This document shows positions 18,251 to 28,905 of a stretch of DNA of 64,000 bases, piece by piece; position 1 is the stretch's first letter; each line of letters starts with the position of its first letter. The position numbers and the translations under genes were made by a program. This DNA comes from an uncultured Lactobacillus sp. (GTDB lineage Bacteria > Bacillota > Bacilli > Lactobacillales > Lactobacillaceae): NCBI GenBank assembly GCA_937916845.1, contig CALFSK010000016.1:1-64000 (forward strand), read 5' to 3'. The notes beneath the pieces are model-generated. The model had not been told where the DNA came from, ran no database searches, and was given only the letters and a program-made list of their open reading frames with translations.

Positions 18251-18745
18251 TTAATAATGCTTTCCCATAATCACTAAATCGTTAGATCGACCGTTCAGTT
18301 CAGCAACGGCTGGTAAAAATCCCCACTGTTCGTAGCCAAATTTCTTAAATAATTTAATACTTGGCAAGTTACTCGAGAAAATATTGGCAATTACGGCGGT
18401 TAACCCTACTTTAGCTAATTGAATCGGCACCTGCTCCAAAACTTGACTCCCGAGCCCCTTCCCCTGAACACTGCGATCCAAGTAAATGGCAATTTCAGTC
18501 GTCTTAGCGTACGCGGCCCGACCGTAAAACGGTGAAAAGCTTAACCACCCCACGACCATCTCATCTAGCAACACGACCCACATCGGATAGTGTTCAGGCG
18601 TATGTTCTAAGAACCATGCTCGGCGTTGGTCCACCGTCACGGGTTTTAAATCAGCAGTCACTTCATGACTGGGAATTGTTTGATTATAAATATCGATAAT
18701 GACTGGCAAATCAGACATCGTTGCCAACCGTAACGTCATGCTCAT
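18251..18745 (-). CDS. GNAT N-acetyltransferase, Pat-like
   Basis: Acetyl-CoA-dependent acetyltransferase of 164 residues resembling phosphinothricin/MddA acetyltransferases. The acetyl-CoA loop reads VQGKGLGSQVL and the early region has IYNQTIPSHEVTADL, typical of that subfamily. GGAGGAG precedes the ATG. These enzymes acetylate amino-acid analogues; the natural substrate is unknown. It is monocistronic. Confidence 0.8.
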   Translation of the reverse strand: MSMTLRLATMSDLPVIIDIYNQTIPSHEVTADLKPVTVDQRRAWFLEHTPEHYPMWVVLLDEMVVGWLSFSPFYGRAAYAKTTEIAIYLDRSVQGKGLGSQVLEQVPIQLAKVGLTAVIANIFSSNLPSIKLFKKFGYEQWGFLPAVAELNGRSNDLVIMGKHY

Positions 18746-18840
18746 GACGACTCCTCCATTCTAATTGGTACTATCATTTTTATTATACATTTTTTTGGAA
18801 AGGGTTACATCAGTTTTTCATAGCTGACAAAATTTTCTAA

Positions 18841-18886
18841 ATAAAAACGAGTGCCAACCACGTCCCACGTGTTCAACACTCGTCCT
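18841..18886 (-). terminator. dacA terminator
   Basis: Minus-strand hairpin: ACGAGTGTTGAACACGTG pairs with CACGTGG...CACTCGT, then five T. Confidence 0.8.
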
Positions 18887-18927
18887 TAGTCATTGCCCGC
18901 CAAAATTTTGACGCACAACGTTAGGTT

Positions 18928-20259
18928 TTAGAACCAACTCTTGATTCCCCGCCACATGCGGACAAAAATGTTGGCTTTTTCAATTGAATTCTTTGGCGTT
19001 ACGTTCAGTTTCAACGTACTGCTCTTCGTCCCATTAACGACCGTAATTGGCTTCTTGCTCAAGCTCAAGTTAGCCGTACCGACCGTCTTACCGTTTTTAA
19101 CTGGTGCCTGAATCTTACCATCCGTGGTAGCAGCCTTCTTCAAGCTGACTTTCCCAGTAACGGCACTGGCATCCGTACCAGTTGGTAAATAGATTTTAGT
19201 CGTTGCATCGTTGGAAACTAACTTAGTCGTTAACGCTTTACCATCCTGCACATCGGCAGTCTTAACACCCTTGATTGCACCTGACTTGGCAATCGTCGTT
19301 GTGGTGTAGTTATGGAAGACGTACGACATAATTTGCGCCGTCTGCGTGAAACGTTCCGTTCCGTTGTCACTTGCAGAACCCGCGTGTAAGACGACCGTAA
19401 TAATCCGGTTACCATTGCTAAACTTAACCGTTCCAGTAAAGGCGTTCCCGGCTTTAGTCGAAGTCCCAGTCTTTAACCCATCAACGGGCAAAGCGGAATA
19501 GTGCTTAACGAGCCCTTTTAACATGTAGTTCCGGTTGTCCATCTTAGTTTCAGAGCTGGTTCCTTTTCCAAACCAAGCGTGGGCAATACTTGCCGTTTTC
19601 AAAACTTCAGGGTAGTCCGTCAATAATTTCTTCGCTACCGTCGCAATGTCTTGTGCCGACATCATGTTTTCAGTACTGCCAGCAACGTTGCTGTAACCAA
19701 TATCACTACCGACTTCTTTGTTGGTCAACCCACAGGCGTTAATAATCGTTGCGTCCGTGATGCCCCAAGACTTAGCCGTCTTCTTCATCATGTCGACAAA
19801 TTTATGTGGTGACCCGGCAACGGCGTCCCCTAACGCCGTAACCGCTGCGTTAGCAGAGTAAATTTCAGTCGCATTATATAATTGACGAACTGAATACGTC
19901 TTGGTCGACAACAATGGCACGTTCGCATAAGTCTTGTTTTGACTCATTTTGGCAACGGCCTTGCTGACACTGATCTTTTGATTCCAAGACAACTTGCCTT
20001 TGTGAATCGCCTGCAATATTAAGTATGTACTTAACATCTTAGTCATTGAAGCAATTGCCATTGGTTTCGTACTATTTTTGTCGTACAAAACTTGACCGGT
20101 CGATGCGTCAACCGCAATGGCTGCCTTTGCAGAAATTGACGGTGTGCTAGCCGCCTGCGCCTGAATATCGGCTCCCGCAATGCCTAATCCCGTGGTGCTA
20201 AATGTGACTGCCGCAACGAGGGCAATCATAACTTTCTTGAACTTTCCTGCAAATCTCAT
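18928..20259 (-). CDS. dacA: D-alanyl-D-alanine carboxypeptidase (PBP5-type)
   Basis: Trims the terminal D-Ala of peptidoglycan stem peptides outside the membrane. A signal peptide covers about 1-37 (cleavage near AQAAS). The active-site triad motifs are SMTK (Ser71, Lys74), SAN (135-137) and KTG (263-265). The C-terminus ends in IFVRMWRGIKSWF, the amphipathic membrane anchor of PBP5 proteins. It is the last gene after a response regulator and histidine kinase on the same strand, so this cell-wall enzyme may be under that system. Confidence 0.95.
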   Translation of the reverse strand: MRFAGKFKKVMIALVAAVTFSTTGLGIAGADIQAQAASTPSISAKAAIAVDASTGQVLYDKNSTKPMAIASMTKMLSTYLILQAIHKGKLSWNQKISVSKAVAKMSQNKTYANVPLLSTKTYSVRQLYNATEIYSANAAVTALGDAVAGSPHKFVDMMKKTAKSWGITDATIINACGLTNKEVGSDIGYSNVAGSTENMMSAQDIATVAKKLLTDYPEVLKTASIAHAWFGKGTSSETKMDNRNYMLKGLVKHYSALPVDGLKTGTSTKAGNAFTGTVKFSNGNRIITVVLHAGSASDNGTERFTQTAQIMSYVFHNYTTTTIAKSGAIKGVKTADVQDGKALTTKLVSNDATTKIYLPTGTDASAVTGKVSLKKAATTDGKIQAPVKNGKTVGTANLSLSKKPITVVNGTKSSTLKLNVTPKNSIEKANIFVRMWRGIKSWF

Positions 20260-20323
20260 TTCTCAATTATCCCTTTCTTGGATGCTAAGTCTAAGTTTAA
20301 ATAAATTGCTCGACGGAAACAAG

Positions 20324-21484
20324 CTAATTTGTCATTTCTTGCTTAGTTTTTGTTAACGGGTGGTCGTGATCAACTGGTAGGTGAATGACAAAGCTCGTCA
20401 GCTCATCATCACTTTGCGCATAAATGTAGCCGCCATGATGCTGAACGATACTTTGTGCAATCGCCAACCCTAATCCAGAACCCCCGGTTGCCTTGGAGCG
20501 TGACTCCTCGACCCGGTAAAACCGTTCAAACAATCGGCCCAGTGCTTCGGCCGGAATCCGCTGCCCATCGTTAGCGACGTGAATCACAACTTCTTGGTCA
20601 CGCTGCTCAGCCTGTAAGATGATCCGCTTAGCACCCGTCCCGTATTTAAAAGCGTTCGTAATCAAATTATTGAAAACGCGGCCTAACTTTTCGGCATCCG
20701 CCTCCAAGTAGATGGGCTGATCCCCACTCTCGACTTCGACCGTCATGTTCTTCTTATTAGCTTCCAATTCAAAACTAGCCGCCAACTGCTCCAACATCGC
20801 GGTTAAATTCAACCGGCTGATATTTAGTGGCGTTTCGGTCTGACGGACCTTCGTGTATTCAAATAGGTCTTCAACCAGCGACTTCATCTGCGTCGCCTTC
20901 AAGTAGGCAATGTGTGCGTATTTGACCAAATCTTCTTCAGACTGGTACTGCTTATTTTCAATCAGGCCTAAGTAACCGATAATCGACGTCAGTGGCGTTC
21001 GAATATCATGGCTGACGTTGGTAATCAGCGCATCTTTAGAACGCTCAATTTCACGCTCTTCGTCCATTGAATGGATGGCCGAATCGACAAGCGCGTTGAC
21101 ACTTTCAACGACCCGTTGCGTATCACCAGTCAGGCTAAAATCAATTCGGTGGTCAAAATGCCCCGCCGCAATGTAGTGCAGCTCGCTAATGATGTGCCGT
21201 AGTTGCATCTGTTTATACCGCCGGATCAGGCGCCAATACAAAACAAAGCCGTCCGCAATCAACATTAAAACAATGAAGAGGTTCTCATAGCTCCATAGTT
21301 GGTAATTCGCCGGTCCCAATTTGATTGAACGTTTAATCTGAAAAATCCCGCTTTGGAGACCCGGATTATGGGCAATGGCACTGTTGATCAGTACAACGAT
21401 CGACAAGTTTAAAAGGAGTAGCAGAATAACTGTCACTACTCCTTCAAAAAATAATTCACTTTTTTCGCGTCCTGTTAATTTCAA
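20324..21484 (-). CDS. sensor histidine kinase, VanS-like
   Basis: Membrane sensor of 386 residues. Transmembrane helices lie at about 12-34 and 68-86, with a short 33-residue extracellular loop. A HAMP-like region follows, then His159 in NVSHDIRTPLTSIIGY as phosphorylation site. ATP-binding boxes are N (NLITNAFKYG) and G (GGSGLGLAI). It starts 15 bp after the response regulator. With so small a loop it probably senses within the membrane, perhaps wall stress. Confidence 0.9.
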   Translation of the reverse strand: MKLTGREKSELFFEGVVTVILLLLLNLSIVVLINSAIAHNPGLQSGIFQIKRSIKLGPANYQLWSYENLFIVLMLIADGFVLYWRLIRRYKQMQLRHIISELHYIAAGHFDHRIDFSLTGDTQRVVESVNALVDSAIHSMDEEREIERSKDALITNVSHDIRTPLTSIIGYLGLIENKQYQSEEDLVKYAHIAYLKATQMKSLVEDLFEYTKVRQTETPLNISRLNLTAMLEQLAASFELEANKKNMTVEVESGDQPIYLEADAEKLGRVFNNLITNAFKYGTGAKRIILQAEQRDQEVVIHVANDGQRIPAEALGRLFERFYRVEESRSKATGGSGLGLAIAQSIVQHHGGYIYAQSDDELTSFVIHLPVDHDHPLTKTKQEMTN

Positions 21485-21499
21485 AAGCTGACCTCACTG

Positions 21500-22189
21500 T
21501 TAGCGTGATTCAATCTTATAACCGACGCCCCAAACGGTTTGGATAACCTTTTCGCCGTCAGTTGCTTCTTCGATCTTATCGCGCAAATGGCTCACGTGCA
21601 CCATGACCGTTTTGGCGGACACGATACTTTCCTGTTGCCAAACCCGTTCAAAAATATCATCCGCAGAAAAGACCCGGTTCGGATGGCTCGCAAGTAAGTA
21701 TAAAATACCAAATTCCAACGCGGTTAATTGAATGTCTTTGCCCGTCAACGTCTTAACTTCATGGGAATCCTTATTGATGGTCAGTGGTCCAATATCCAAA
21801 ACGTCGGGTTCAGTAGTCGTCACGTTGTTTTCTGAACGCCGTAATAAGGATTTGACCCGCGCCATAATTTCTAGTGGATTAAATGGCTTCGTAACGTAAT
21901 CGTCGGCCCCCGTAATCAAGCCTTGAATCTTATCCATGTCGCCCGTTTTAGCGGATAACACTAGGATTGGCAGTTGTGAATCTTTCCGCACTTCTTTGAT
22001 GACTTGAATCCCGTCCATTTCGGGCATCATAATGTCCAAGATCATCAATGCGATATCCGGGTTCGTATTTAATTTAGTTAACGCTTCGCGCCCGTTATAG
22101 GCACTGATTGGTTCGTAACCTTCATTTTTGATGTAAATTTCTAATAGTTGCGCAATTTCTTTGTCATCATCGACTACTAAAATTTTCAT
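21500..22189 (-). CDS. OmpR-family response regulator, VanR-like
   Basis: Receiver domain 1-120 with the phospho-acceptor Asp52 in LMILDIMMPEMDG, acid residues Asp7-Asp9, and Lys in TKPFNP. The OmpR-type winged helix follows (about 130-228). It is the first gene of a regulator-kinase-dacA unit, so dacA is a probable target. The signal is unknown. Confidence 0.92.
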   Translation of the reverse strand: MKILVVDDDKEIAQLLEIYIKNEGYEPISAYNGREALTKLNTNPDIALMILDIMMPEMDGIQVIKEVRKDSQLPILVLSAKTGDMDKIQGLITGADDYVTKPFNPLEIMARVKSLLRRSENNVTTTEPDVLDIGPLTINKDSHEVKTLTGKDIQLTALEFGILYLLASHPNRVFSADDIFERVWQQESIVSAKTVMVHVSHLRDKIEEATDGEKVIQTVWGVGYKIESR

Positions 22190-22305
22190 AGTATTTTCTC
22201 CTTAAATCATTCTGGTTTCATTCTATCAAAAAGTTAACTCAACTTAACACTTCACGTGCCTTTTTAGGGAAAGCTTAAAATCCCATTAGCATCTTTCGGC
22301 GCTTC
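22190..22305. other. promoter region of the two-component operon
   Basis: Non-coding DNA upstream of the response regulator, ending at repeat copy A1. No clear operator is visible. Confidence 0.35.
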
Positions 22306-22465
22306 GCCGGCAGAATCAGTGGGCCGTGGGGTCGGCTACAGCCAAAGAGCGGTCTTCCGCCTCGCTTGAAAGCCTCAAAAGACGAGTCTTTCAAGTCGCC
22401 CCGCACTGTAACCTGGCAAAAAACACCAGCTAACAGTGCCGACACGGCCCGCTGGTTCTGCCGGC
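22306..22465 (-). repeat. family A structured repeat, copy A1
   Basis: About 160 bp enclosed by arms GCCGGCAGAACCAGCGGG and its partner. Internal hairpins GGCACTGTTAGCTGG...GTTACAGTGC, then CTTGAAAG...CTTTCAAG follow, and GCGGGG pairs with the downstream CCCC. Sequence differs from other copies mainly in paired positions, with pairing kept. On the minus strand, head-to-head with copy A2. Confidence 0.75.
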
Positions 22466-22658
22466 TTCGCTAAGACTGCTTTAAAACAAGTTTATTGGTA
22501 CTAACGTTGCTGTAACAGGCAACTAGTAATCATCTTTGCCTTTCAGCCTTTAAATACTTAAGTTACTGGCTTTTTAGTGCTACCACCGCTATTGCAAATT
22601 AGTCACTTATTTACCTACTCTGACAGACAGCAACCAAAGTAACACTATATTTAGTGGA
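22466..22658. other. spacer between repeat copies A1 and A2
   Basis: About 190 bp without an open frame with a ribosome site and without a clear hairpin. It lies between the 5' ends of two divergent repeats, so any promoters driving them would be here. Confidence 0.35.
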
Positions 22659-22820
22659 GTCGATAGAATTGGTGTGCTGTGTCGGCAATATTGGGCCGGC
22701 GTTCTTTGCCGACCTAATATTGCGGGGCAATTCAAAGACGCGGTCTATCGGCTTTGAATTGAGGTCACAGACCGCAGTGTGGCTGTGACCGTCCCCCATA
22801 GCACACCAGTTCTAGCCGAC
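22659..22820 (+). repeat. family A structured repeat, copy A2
   Basis: Outer arms GAATTGGTGTGCTGTG and CATAGCACACCAGTTC. Inner hairpins: GCAATATTGGG...ACCTAATATTGC; CAATTCAAAG...CTTTGAATTG; GGTCACAG...CTGTGACC. GCGGGG can pair with GTCCCC around the last two. Short open frames inside have no ribosome site and follow the fold, not a protein. Confidence 0.8.
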
Positions 22821-22905
22821 GGAGCGGCTAATTTAAATCTTTCTACTTTGAACCAATAACTTAATCATACCGCACTCACCCAGCGAAAACCCGTTTAACC
22901 CCACA

Positions 22906-22942
22906 AAAAAAGGCCGAAACGAAAATCGTTTCAGCCTTTTGA
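22906..22942 (-). terminator. guaB terminator
   Basis: Minus-strand stem AAGGCTGAAACGA/TCGTTTCGGCCTT followed by a run of T. Confidence 0.85.
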
Positions 22943-22953
22943 TTTAACTTTGA

Positions 22954-24111
<1,158 letters not shown>

Positions 24112-24256
24112 TTAGCTCCTTATGATTTTATTTTATCTGTAAAGGTAACAAAACATCAGGGCAAATGCAAGTAACACGCAAGAATTTCAGAAAATTCTTA
24201 TTTTACAAAGTCCCGTAATTTGACGCTTTACAGCTAAATATTAACTAGACCTTTAC

Positions 24257-24285
24257 AAAAAAGAACCCGGAATTTTCCGAGTTCT
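24257..24285 (-). terminator. terminator after DUF1129 gene
   Basis: Minus-strand stem AGAACTCGGAA/TTCCGGGTTCT followed by T residues. Confidence 0.75.
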
Positions 24286-24294
24286 GCAGACAGC

Positions 24295-25020
24295 CTAAAA
24301 CAGGCTTGTTGTAATCTTGTAACGACGTTTTAGCCACATCCGGACGAAGAAGACCACGACCGCAATCGCTAAGTAGGCGATTCCTGGTAAGATCGGGTTC
24401 CATGGTCCCTTGATGTATGAGACCGTCGCAAAGACGAACATCCATACGACGACGGCTAAAACTGACCAACCAATTTTCTTCCATAGCGAAACTTTTGGTT
24501 GTCCTTTAACTGGTACGAGGTATTGGAACAGCTTCGTTACCCCAAGACCCCCAACGACAGAAGTCAATAGGATAGCGGTAACGCCCATCGCCCCTTGAGA
24601 GCTCTTTGGCGTATTTGAACCGATTAAGCCCATGATTCCGTACATCAAGCAGAAAATCATGAATAACATCAGACCACTATCTAAAGAAGAAATCCAGTAG
24701 TTGGCTTGTTGTTGTTCAACCGGCGTCTTCTTCGGATCAACGATCTCTTGCGTCCGTTCTTGGACGGTCCCATAGAGTTGACGCGCAGTGGTCCCACGGC
24801 CTTGTTCCGTTAATAACGTATTCGTCATTTCTTCTAATACGGCTTTTTTCTTTTCACCGCTCAACTTAGTATCATTTAACGATTTACGCATCTGCCGCAT
24901 GTATTCGGCATTCCGTTTCGTTAATTCCGTTGCTTCTTGGATTGGCCGTTCAGCAGCTTTGATCTGCTTAGCGCCAGCCGCCGCATTTCGGGGTGTTTTT
25001 GAAGTTTCACTTTCACTCAC
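24295..25020 (-). CDS. DUF1129 membrane protein
   Basis: A charged cytosolic N-terminal half (1-105) is followed by four or five helices (about 112-235). It matches the DUF1129 proteins regularly found beside ychF in lactobacilli. There is no signal peptide. It begins 20 bp after ychF, so it is cotranscribed with it. Function unknown. Confidence 0.8.
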   Translation of the reverse strand: MSESETSKTPRNAAAGAKQIKAAERPIQEATELTKRNAEYMRQMRKSLNDTKLSGEKKKAVLEEMTNTLLTEQGRGTTARQLYGTVQERTQEIVDPKKTPVEQQQANYWISSLDSGLMLFMIFCLMYGIMGLIGSNTPKSSQGAMGVTAILLTSVVGGLGVTKLFQYLVPVKGQPKVSLWKKIGWSVLAVVVWMFVFATVSYIKGPWNPILPGIAYLAIAVVVFFVRMWLKRRYKITTSLF

Positions 25021-25040
25021 GAGTATGTTCTCCTTTCGGC

Positions 25041-26141
25041 TTAAACGTTGAAGCGGAATTCAACAATGTCACCATCTTGCATGACATAGTCTTTACCTTC
25101 CAACCGTAACTTCCCATTTTCTTTAACTTTAGCTTCTGAACCAGCTTCATTCAGGGCATCGTAAGACATGACTTCGGCCCGAATAAATCCACGTTCAAAG
25201 TCTGAGTGAATAATTCCGGCAGCTTGAGGCGCCTTAGTTCCGCGTTTAAAGGTCCACGCACGGGTTTCCTTGCCACCAGCCGTGAAGAAGGTTTCTAGGC
25301 CTAAGAGCTTGTAAGAAGCCCGGATCAGCTTATTCAAACCAGGTTCTTCGACGCCTTCAGCAGCTAAGAAGTCCGCCTTATCATCGTCATCCAATTCAGC
25401 GATTTCTTCTTCAGTTTCAGCGGCGACCCCAATTGCTTGGGCGCCTTCCTGCTTAGCGTAGTCTTCAACGATCTTGTAGTACTTAGAACCTTCTGGATCA
25501 GCCATATCATCTTCCGCAATGTTAGCCACGTATAAGACGGGCTTTGAGGTCAATAAGAATAGGCCGCGAACAATTGGTTGTTCATCTTCGGTAAATTCCA
25601 AAGAACGAACGGGTTTGCCCGCTTCAAGCGCTGGCTTGATCTTTTCAAGAACGGCATATTCGGCCTTAGCCTCTTTGTCACTCCCCTTAGCGGCACGTTG
25701 AACCTTTGTAAAACGCTTGTCAACGGCTTCTAGGTCAGCCAAACTCAATTCTAAGTTAATCGTTTCAATATCGTCTTGTGGGTCAACCTTCCCAGTAACG
25801 TGGGTAATGTTGTCGTCATCAAAAGCACGAACCACGTGCACAATGGCGTCAACTTGGCGGATGTTTTCAAGGAACTTGTTACCAAGTCCTTCACCCTTGC
25901 TGGCACCCTTAACGATTCCGGCGATATCGGTAAATTCAAAAGTCGTAGGAACGACTTTCTTAGCGGGAATAAGTTCTTGGATTCGGTCTAATCGTTTGTC
26001 GGGAACTTCAACCATCCCCACGTTTGGATCGATCGTCGCAAATGGATAGTTGGCCATTTCGGCCCCCGCCTTTGTAATTGCGTTAAACAATGTGGATTTA
26101 CCAACGTTTGGTAACCCAACGATACCTGCTGTAAGTGCCAT
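25041..26141 (-). CDS. ychF: ribosome-associated ATPase of the Obg/YchF family
   Basis: YchF/OLA1-type P-loop protein. G1 is GLPNVGKSTLF (8-18), G3 is DIAGIVKGASKGEGLGN. The C-terminal TGS domain covers about 280-364. Members hydrolyse ATP rather than GTP and bind ribosomes, with a role in stress control of translation. 366 residues is the usual length. It is in the parAB-associated minus-strand gene block. Confidence 0.95.
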   Translation of the reverse strand: MALTAGIVGLPNVGKSTLFNAITKAGAEMANYPFATIDPNVGMVEVPDKRLDRIQELIPAKKVVPTTFEFTDIAGIVKGASKGEGLGNKFLENIRQVDAIVHVVRAFDDDNITHVTGKVDPQDDIETINLELSLADLEAVDKRFTKVQRAAKGSDKEAKAEYAVLEKIKPALEAGKPVRSLEFTEDEQPIVRGLFLLTSKPVLYVANIAEDDMADPEGSKYYKIVEDYAKQEGAQAIGVAAETEEEIAELDDDDKADFLAAEGVEEPGLNKLIRASYKLLGLETFFTAGGKETRAWTFKRGTKAPQAAGIIHSDFERGFIRAEVMSYDALNEAGSEAKVKENGKLRLEGKDYVMQDGDIVEFRFNV

Positions 26142-26170
26142 ATCGGTTATTCACTCTTCCTTTTAAATAA

Positions 26171-26368
26171 TTAAGCTTGATCGGCTTTCTTTTCCAAAAC
26201 CTTTTTTAACTTTTTATTGAATTCACGGCGCGGCATCATGACCACGTGACCGCATCCGGTACATTTGATCTTAATGTCGGCACCCATTCGCGTGATTTCC
26301 CAGCGGTTCACACCACATGGATGGGCTTTCTTCATTTCGACAATATCACCTAAATCATACATGCGCAA
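26171..26368 (-). CDS. DUF951 protein
   Basis: A 65-residue protein with the DUF951 pattern: YDLGDIVEMKKAHPCG, then WEITRMGADIKIKCTGCGHVVM. Cysteines in HPCG and CTGCG may bind a metal. It sits between parB and ychF, as in many Firmicutes. Function unproven, possibly nucleic-acid binding. Confidence 0.85.
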   Translation of the reverse strand: MRMYDLGDIVEMKKAHPCGVNRWEITRMGADIKIKCTGCGHVVMMPRREFNKKLKKVLEKKADQA

Positions 26369-26386
26369 CGCCCCTTTATAAATTAA

Positions 26387-27280
26387 TTAATTTAAATCAA
26401 TGTGCAGAATTTCTAAAATCCGCGTCAGATCGTCATTCGACAAGTACGGAATCTCGATTTTACCTTGATCCTTTTTATTTGTCTTGGCTTGGATCGAAAC
26501 AGCCGTCCCAAATTTTTCCTGGAGTTGTTCTTCACTGGCCCGAATATAAGGGGACTTTTTAACAGCGGGTTTCTTGATCGCCTTTTTCGTATCACCATTA
26601 TACTGCGCCACGATTTGTTCCAATTGCCGAACGGTCAAATTATCTTTAATCGCGCGTTTTGCTAATGGCGCTAGCTTGGCTTTGTCTTTCAACGACAGCA
26701 ATGTCCGGGCCTGGCCCATCGATAGTTGCCCTTTTTGAATCATCTGCTTAACGCTCGTTGGTAATCCTAACAACCGCAAGTAGTTCGCAATGTAAGGCCG
26801 ACTCTTGCCTAAGCGTTTAGAAACTTCTGCCTGCGTTAACTTCAACTTTTTCATCAAAGAATCGTACGCTTCAGCTTCTTCTAACGGGGTTAAGTCTTCG
26901 CGTTGTAAGTTTTCCAACACGGCGACTTCCATCATTTGTTCTTCGGTAACGTCCCGCACAATGGCTGGAATCGTCGTCTGCCCTGCAAGCTTAGACGCCC
27001 GGAAGCGCCGTTCACCAGCAATAATTTCGTACTTTTTAACTTCTACATCGGGCTGGCGCACAATGATTGGTTGGAAGACGCCGGATTTCTTAATGGAACT
27101 AGCCAGTTCTTTTAACGCCGCTTGGTCAAACTTTTGGCGTGGCTGGTACGGGTTGGCATGGATGTCCGTTAAATTCAGATCAACGACGGCTTCTTCACTA
27201 GTCGGTTCATCAACATCGGCAAACAGGGCCCCGATTCCACGACCGAGTGCTTTGTTTTGATCCTTATCTTTACTTGCCAT
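26387..27280 (-). CDS. parB: chromosome partitioning protein ParB
   Basis: CTP-dependent DNA clamp that loads at parS and spreads. The N-terminal CTP-binding region includes NPYQPRQKF and the arginine motif GERRFRA; the helix-turn-helix lies in LTQAEVSKRLGKSRPYIANYLRLL; a C-terminal dimer domain follows. 297 residues. It overlaps the 3' end of parA by 11 bp, so translation is probably coupled. Confidence 0.95.
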   Translation of the reverse strand: MASKDKDQNKALGRGIGALFADVDEPTSEEAVVDLNLTDIHANPYQPRQKFDQAALKELASSIKKSGVFQPIIVRQPDVEVKKYEIIAGERRFRASKLAGQTTIPAIVRDVTEEQMMEVAVLENLQREDLTPLEEAEAYDSLMKKLKLTQAEVSKRLGKSRPYIANYLRLLGLPTSVKQMIQKGQLSMGQARTLLSLKDKAKLAPLAKRAIKDNLTVRQLEQIVAQYNGDTKKAIKKPAVKKSPYIRASEEQLQEKFGTAVSIQAKTNKKDQGKIEIPYLSNDDLTRILEILHIDLN

Positions 27281-28037
27281 GGGCGGCCAACACTTCCTTT
27301 GCTAAAGCTAAGTAAACTTGTGCACCTTTTGAACGAATATCGTAATCAACGATAGAAAGACCGTGACTTGGCGCTTCCGACAAACGAACGTTCCGTGGAA
27401 TAATGGTCTTATAAACGGCGTCCTTGAAGTACTTACGAACTTCTTCATTAACTTGCGCACCCAAGTTTGTCCGGGCATCGTACATCGTTAACAATACGCC
27501 TTCAATTTTCAGTTGTTTATTAAAGTGCTTTTGCACTAATTTGACCGTATTCAGTAACTGACTTAAACCTTCCAAAGCGTAATATTCACTTTGAACGGGA
27601 ATTAAAATCGAATCACAGGCGGTAAACGCATTGATTGTCAGTAACCCAAGCGAAGGCGGACAGTCGATCAAGATAAAGTCATAATCACCCTTCACGTCAT
27701 CGATTGCATCCCGTAACCGGGTTTCGCGTGCCATCATCGGTGTTAATTCGATTTCGGCCCCTGATAACTGAATCGTGGCCGGCACGATGTCCAAGCCCTT
27801 ATGACTCGTTGGGATAATCGTCTCTTTAATGGGAACGTCGTTGATCAGTACGTCATAAATTTCATTTTCGATTGTTGATTTTTGGATGCCCAAACCACTA
27901 GTTGCGTTTCCTTGCGCATCGGTATCGATCAACAATACTTTTTGGCCTAATTCCACGAGACTAGCACCTAAATTAATGCTGGTCGTGGTCTTGCCAACGC
28001 CACCCTTTTGGTTAGCGAGTGCAATTACGGTTCCCAT
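27270..28037 (-). CDS. parA: chromosome partitioning ATPase ParA/Soj
   Basis: Deviant Walker A motif QKGGVGKTTTSINLG at about 10-24 and Walker B FILIDCPPSLG. The 255 residues match Soj rather than plasmid ParA, because no N-terminal DNA-binding extension is present. It follows noc by 3 bp and overlaps parB. Confidence 0.95.
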   Translation of the reverse strand: MGTVIALANQKGGVGKTTTSINLGASLVELGQKVLLIDTDAQGNATSGLGIQKSTIENEIYDVLINDVPIKETIIPTSHKGLDIVPATIQLSGAEIELTPMMARETRLRDAIDDVKGDYDFILIDCPPSLGLLTINAFTACDSILIPVQSEYYALEGLSQLLNTVKLVQKHFNKQLKIEGVLLTMYDARTNLGAQVNEEVRKYFKDAVYKTIIPRNVRLSEAPSHGLSIVDYDIRSKGAQVYLALAKEVLAAHGK

Positions 28038-28039
28038 AA

Positions 28040-28888
28040 CTACTTACCACCCCTTGGTTGATTTTTTGGAATTTCGATCGTGATTCGGTAGCCGTCTTCC
28101 GTATTTTCTTCATGCGTTTTGACGGGCATCCCGGCATCGGTCACCATTTTAATAGATTTTTTTATCGTATTCACGGCAATCCGGGTGTCGCCAGTCAGCC
28201 CCCGGGCGCGCTTTTTCTTTGGCTTGGGCGGTGTTTGCAGTTTTGTGACTAACTGTTCCGTTTCCTTGACCGTTAACTGGTCGGCCAACACTTGTTTCAA
28301 GATGACAACTTGTTGGTCGGTTGTTAAATGTAACAACGCTCGGCCGTGGCGCTCACTGATTTTGCGCTCCAGCAAGGCTTGCTGAACGGGGCGAGCCAGT
28401 TTTAACAGTCGTAGTTTATTCGCAACGAACGACTGACTCTTCCCCAACTCCTTAGCCAAGGCGGATTGCGTCAACGTATTGAGCTTCATCAGCTCTTGAT
28501 ACGCCGTTGCTTCTTCGATGACTGTTAAATCTTGGCGCTGCAAGTTTTCAATCAACGCCATTGACGCCGTTTCCCCATCATCCATCTTCTGAATAATGGC
28601 GGGCACGTCCGCCCAATGCAGCGACGTGATTGCCCGAAAGCGCCGTTCACCGGCGATAATTTCATACTTTTTAGGTTCATACTCCCGCAACACAATTGGC
28701 TGTAACAACCCGTGCTCGGCAATCGTTGCGGCTAACTCTGCAATTCCGCCTTCGTCAAAGATCTGCCGTGGCTGGAACCGGTTAGGAATAATGGCGGTTA
28801 CCGGAATGCGCACAATCTGCTGAGTCGTATTTTGTGCCTCAGCTTCCTTATGTTTATCACGATTAGAACCAAACAAAGAAAATGCCAT
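28040..28888 (-). CDS. noc: nucleoid occlusion protein Noc
   Basis: ParB paralogue of 282 residues. It keeps the CTP-binding GERRFRA box and the helix-turn-helix (TQSALAKELGKSQSFVANKL). The N-terminal MAFSLFGSNRDKH resembles the amphipathic membrane-targeting helix of Noc. Position between rsmG and parA is the classic Firmicutes order. In this family the protein blocks division over the nucleoid. Confidence 0.9.
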   Translation of the reverse strand: MAFSLFGSNRDKHKEAEAQNTTQQIVRIPVTAIIPNRFQPRQIFDEGGIAELAATIAEHGLLQPIVLREYEPKKYEIIAGERRFRAITSLHWADVPAIIQKMDDGETASMALIENLQRQDLTVIEEATAYQELMKLNTLTQSALAKELGKSQSFVANKLRLLKLARPVQQALLERKISERHGRALLHLTTDQQVVILKQVLADQLTVKETEQLVTKLQTPPKPKKKRARGLTGDTRIAVNTIKKSIKMVTDAGMPVKTHEENTEDGYRITIEIPKNQPRGGK

Positions 28889-28905
28889 GTCGTTACCTCC
28901 CCAAC

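Noticed and set aside
22538..22571. Similarity of TTTGCCTTTCAGCC region to 63013-63040
   Set aside because: Short AT-rich resemblance of about 30 bases, no fold, probably chance.
22611..22799. Open frame of 62 codons within repeat A2 (and similar ones in A3, A4, A5)
   Set aside because: No ribosome site. Open frames recur only because the repeats share sequence, and changes keep base pairing rather than the protein.
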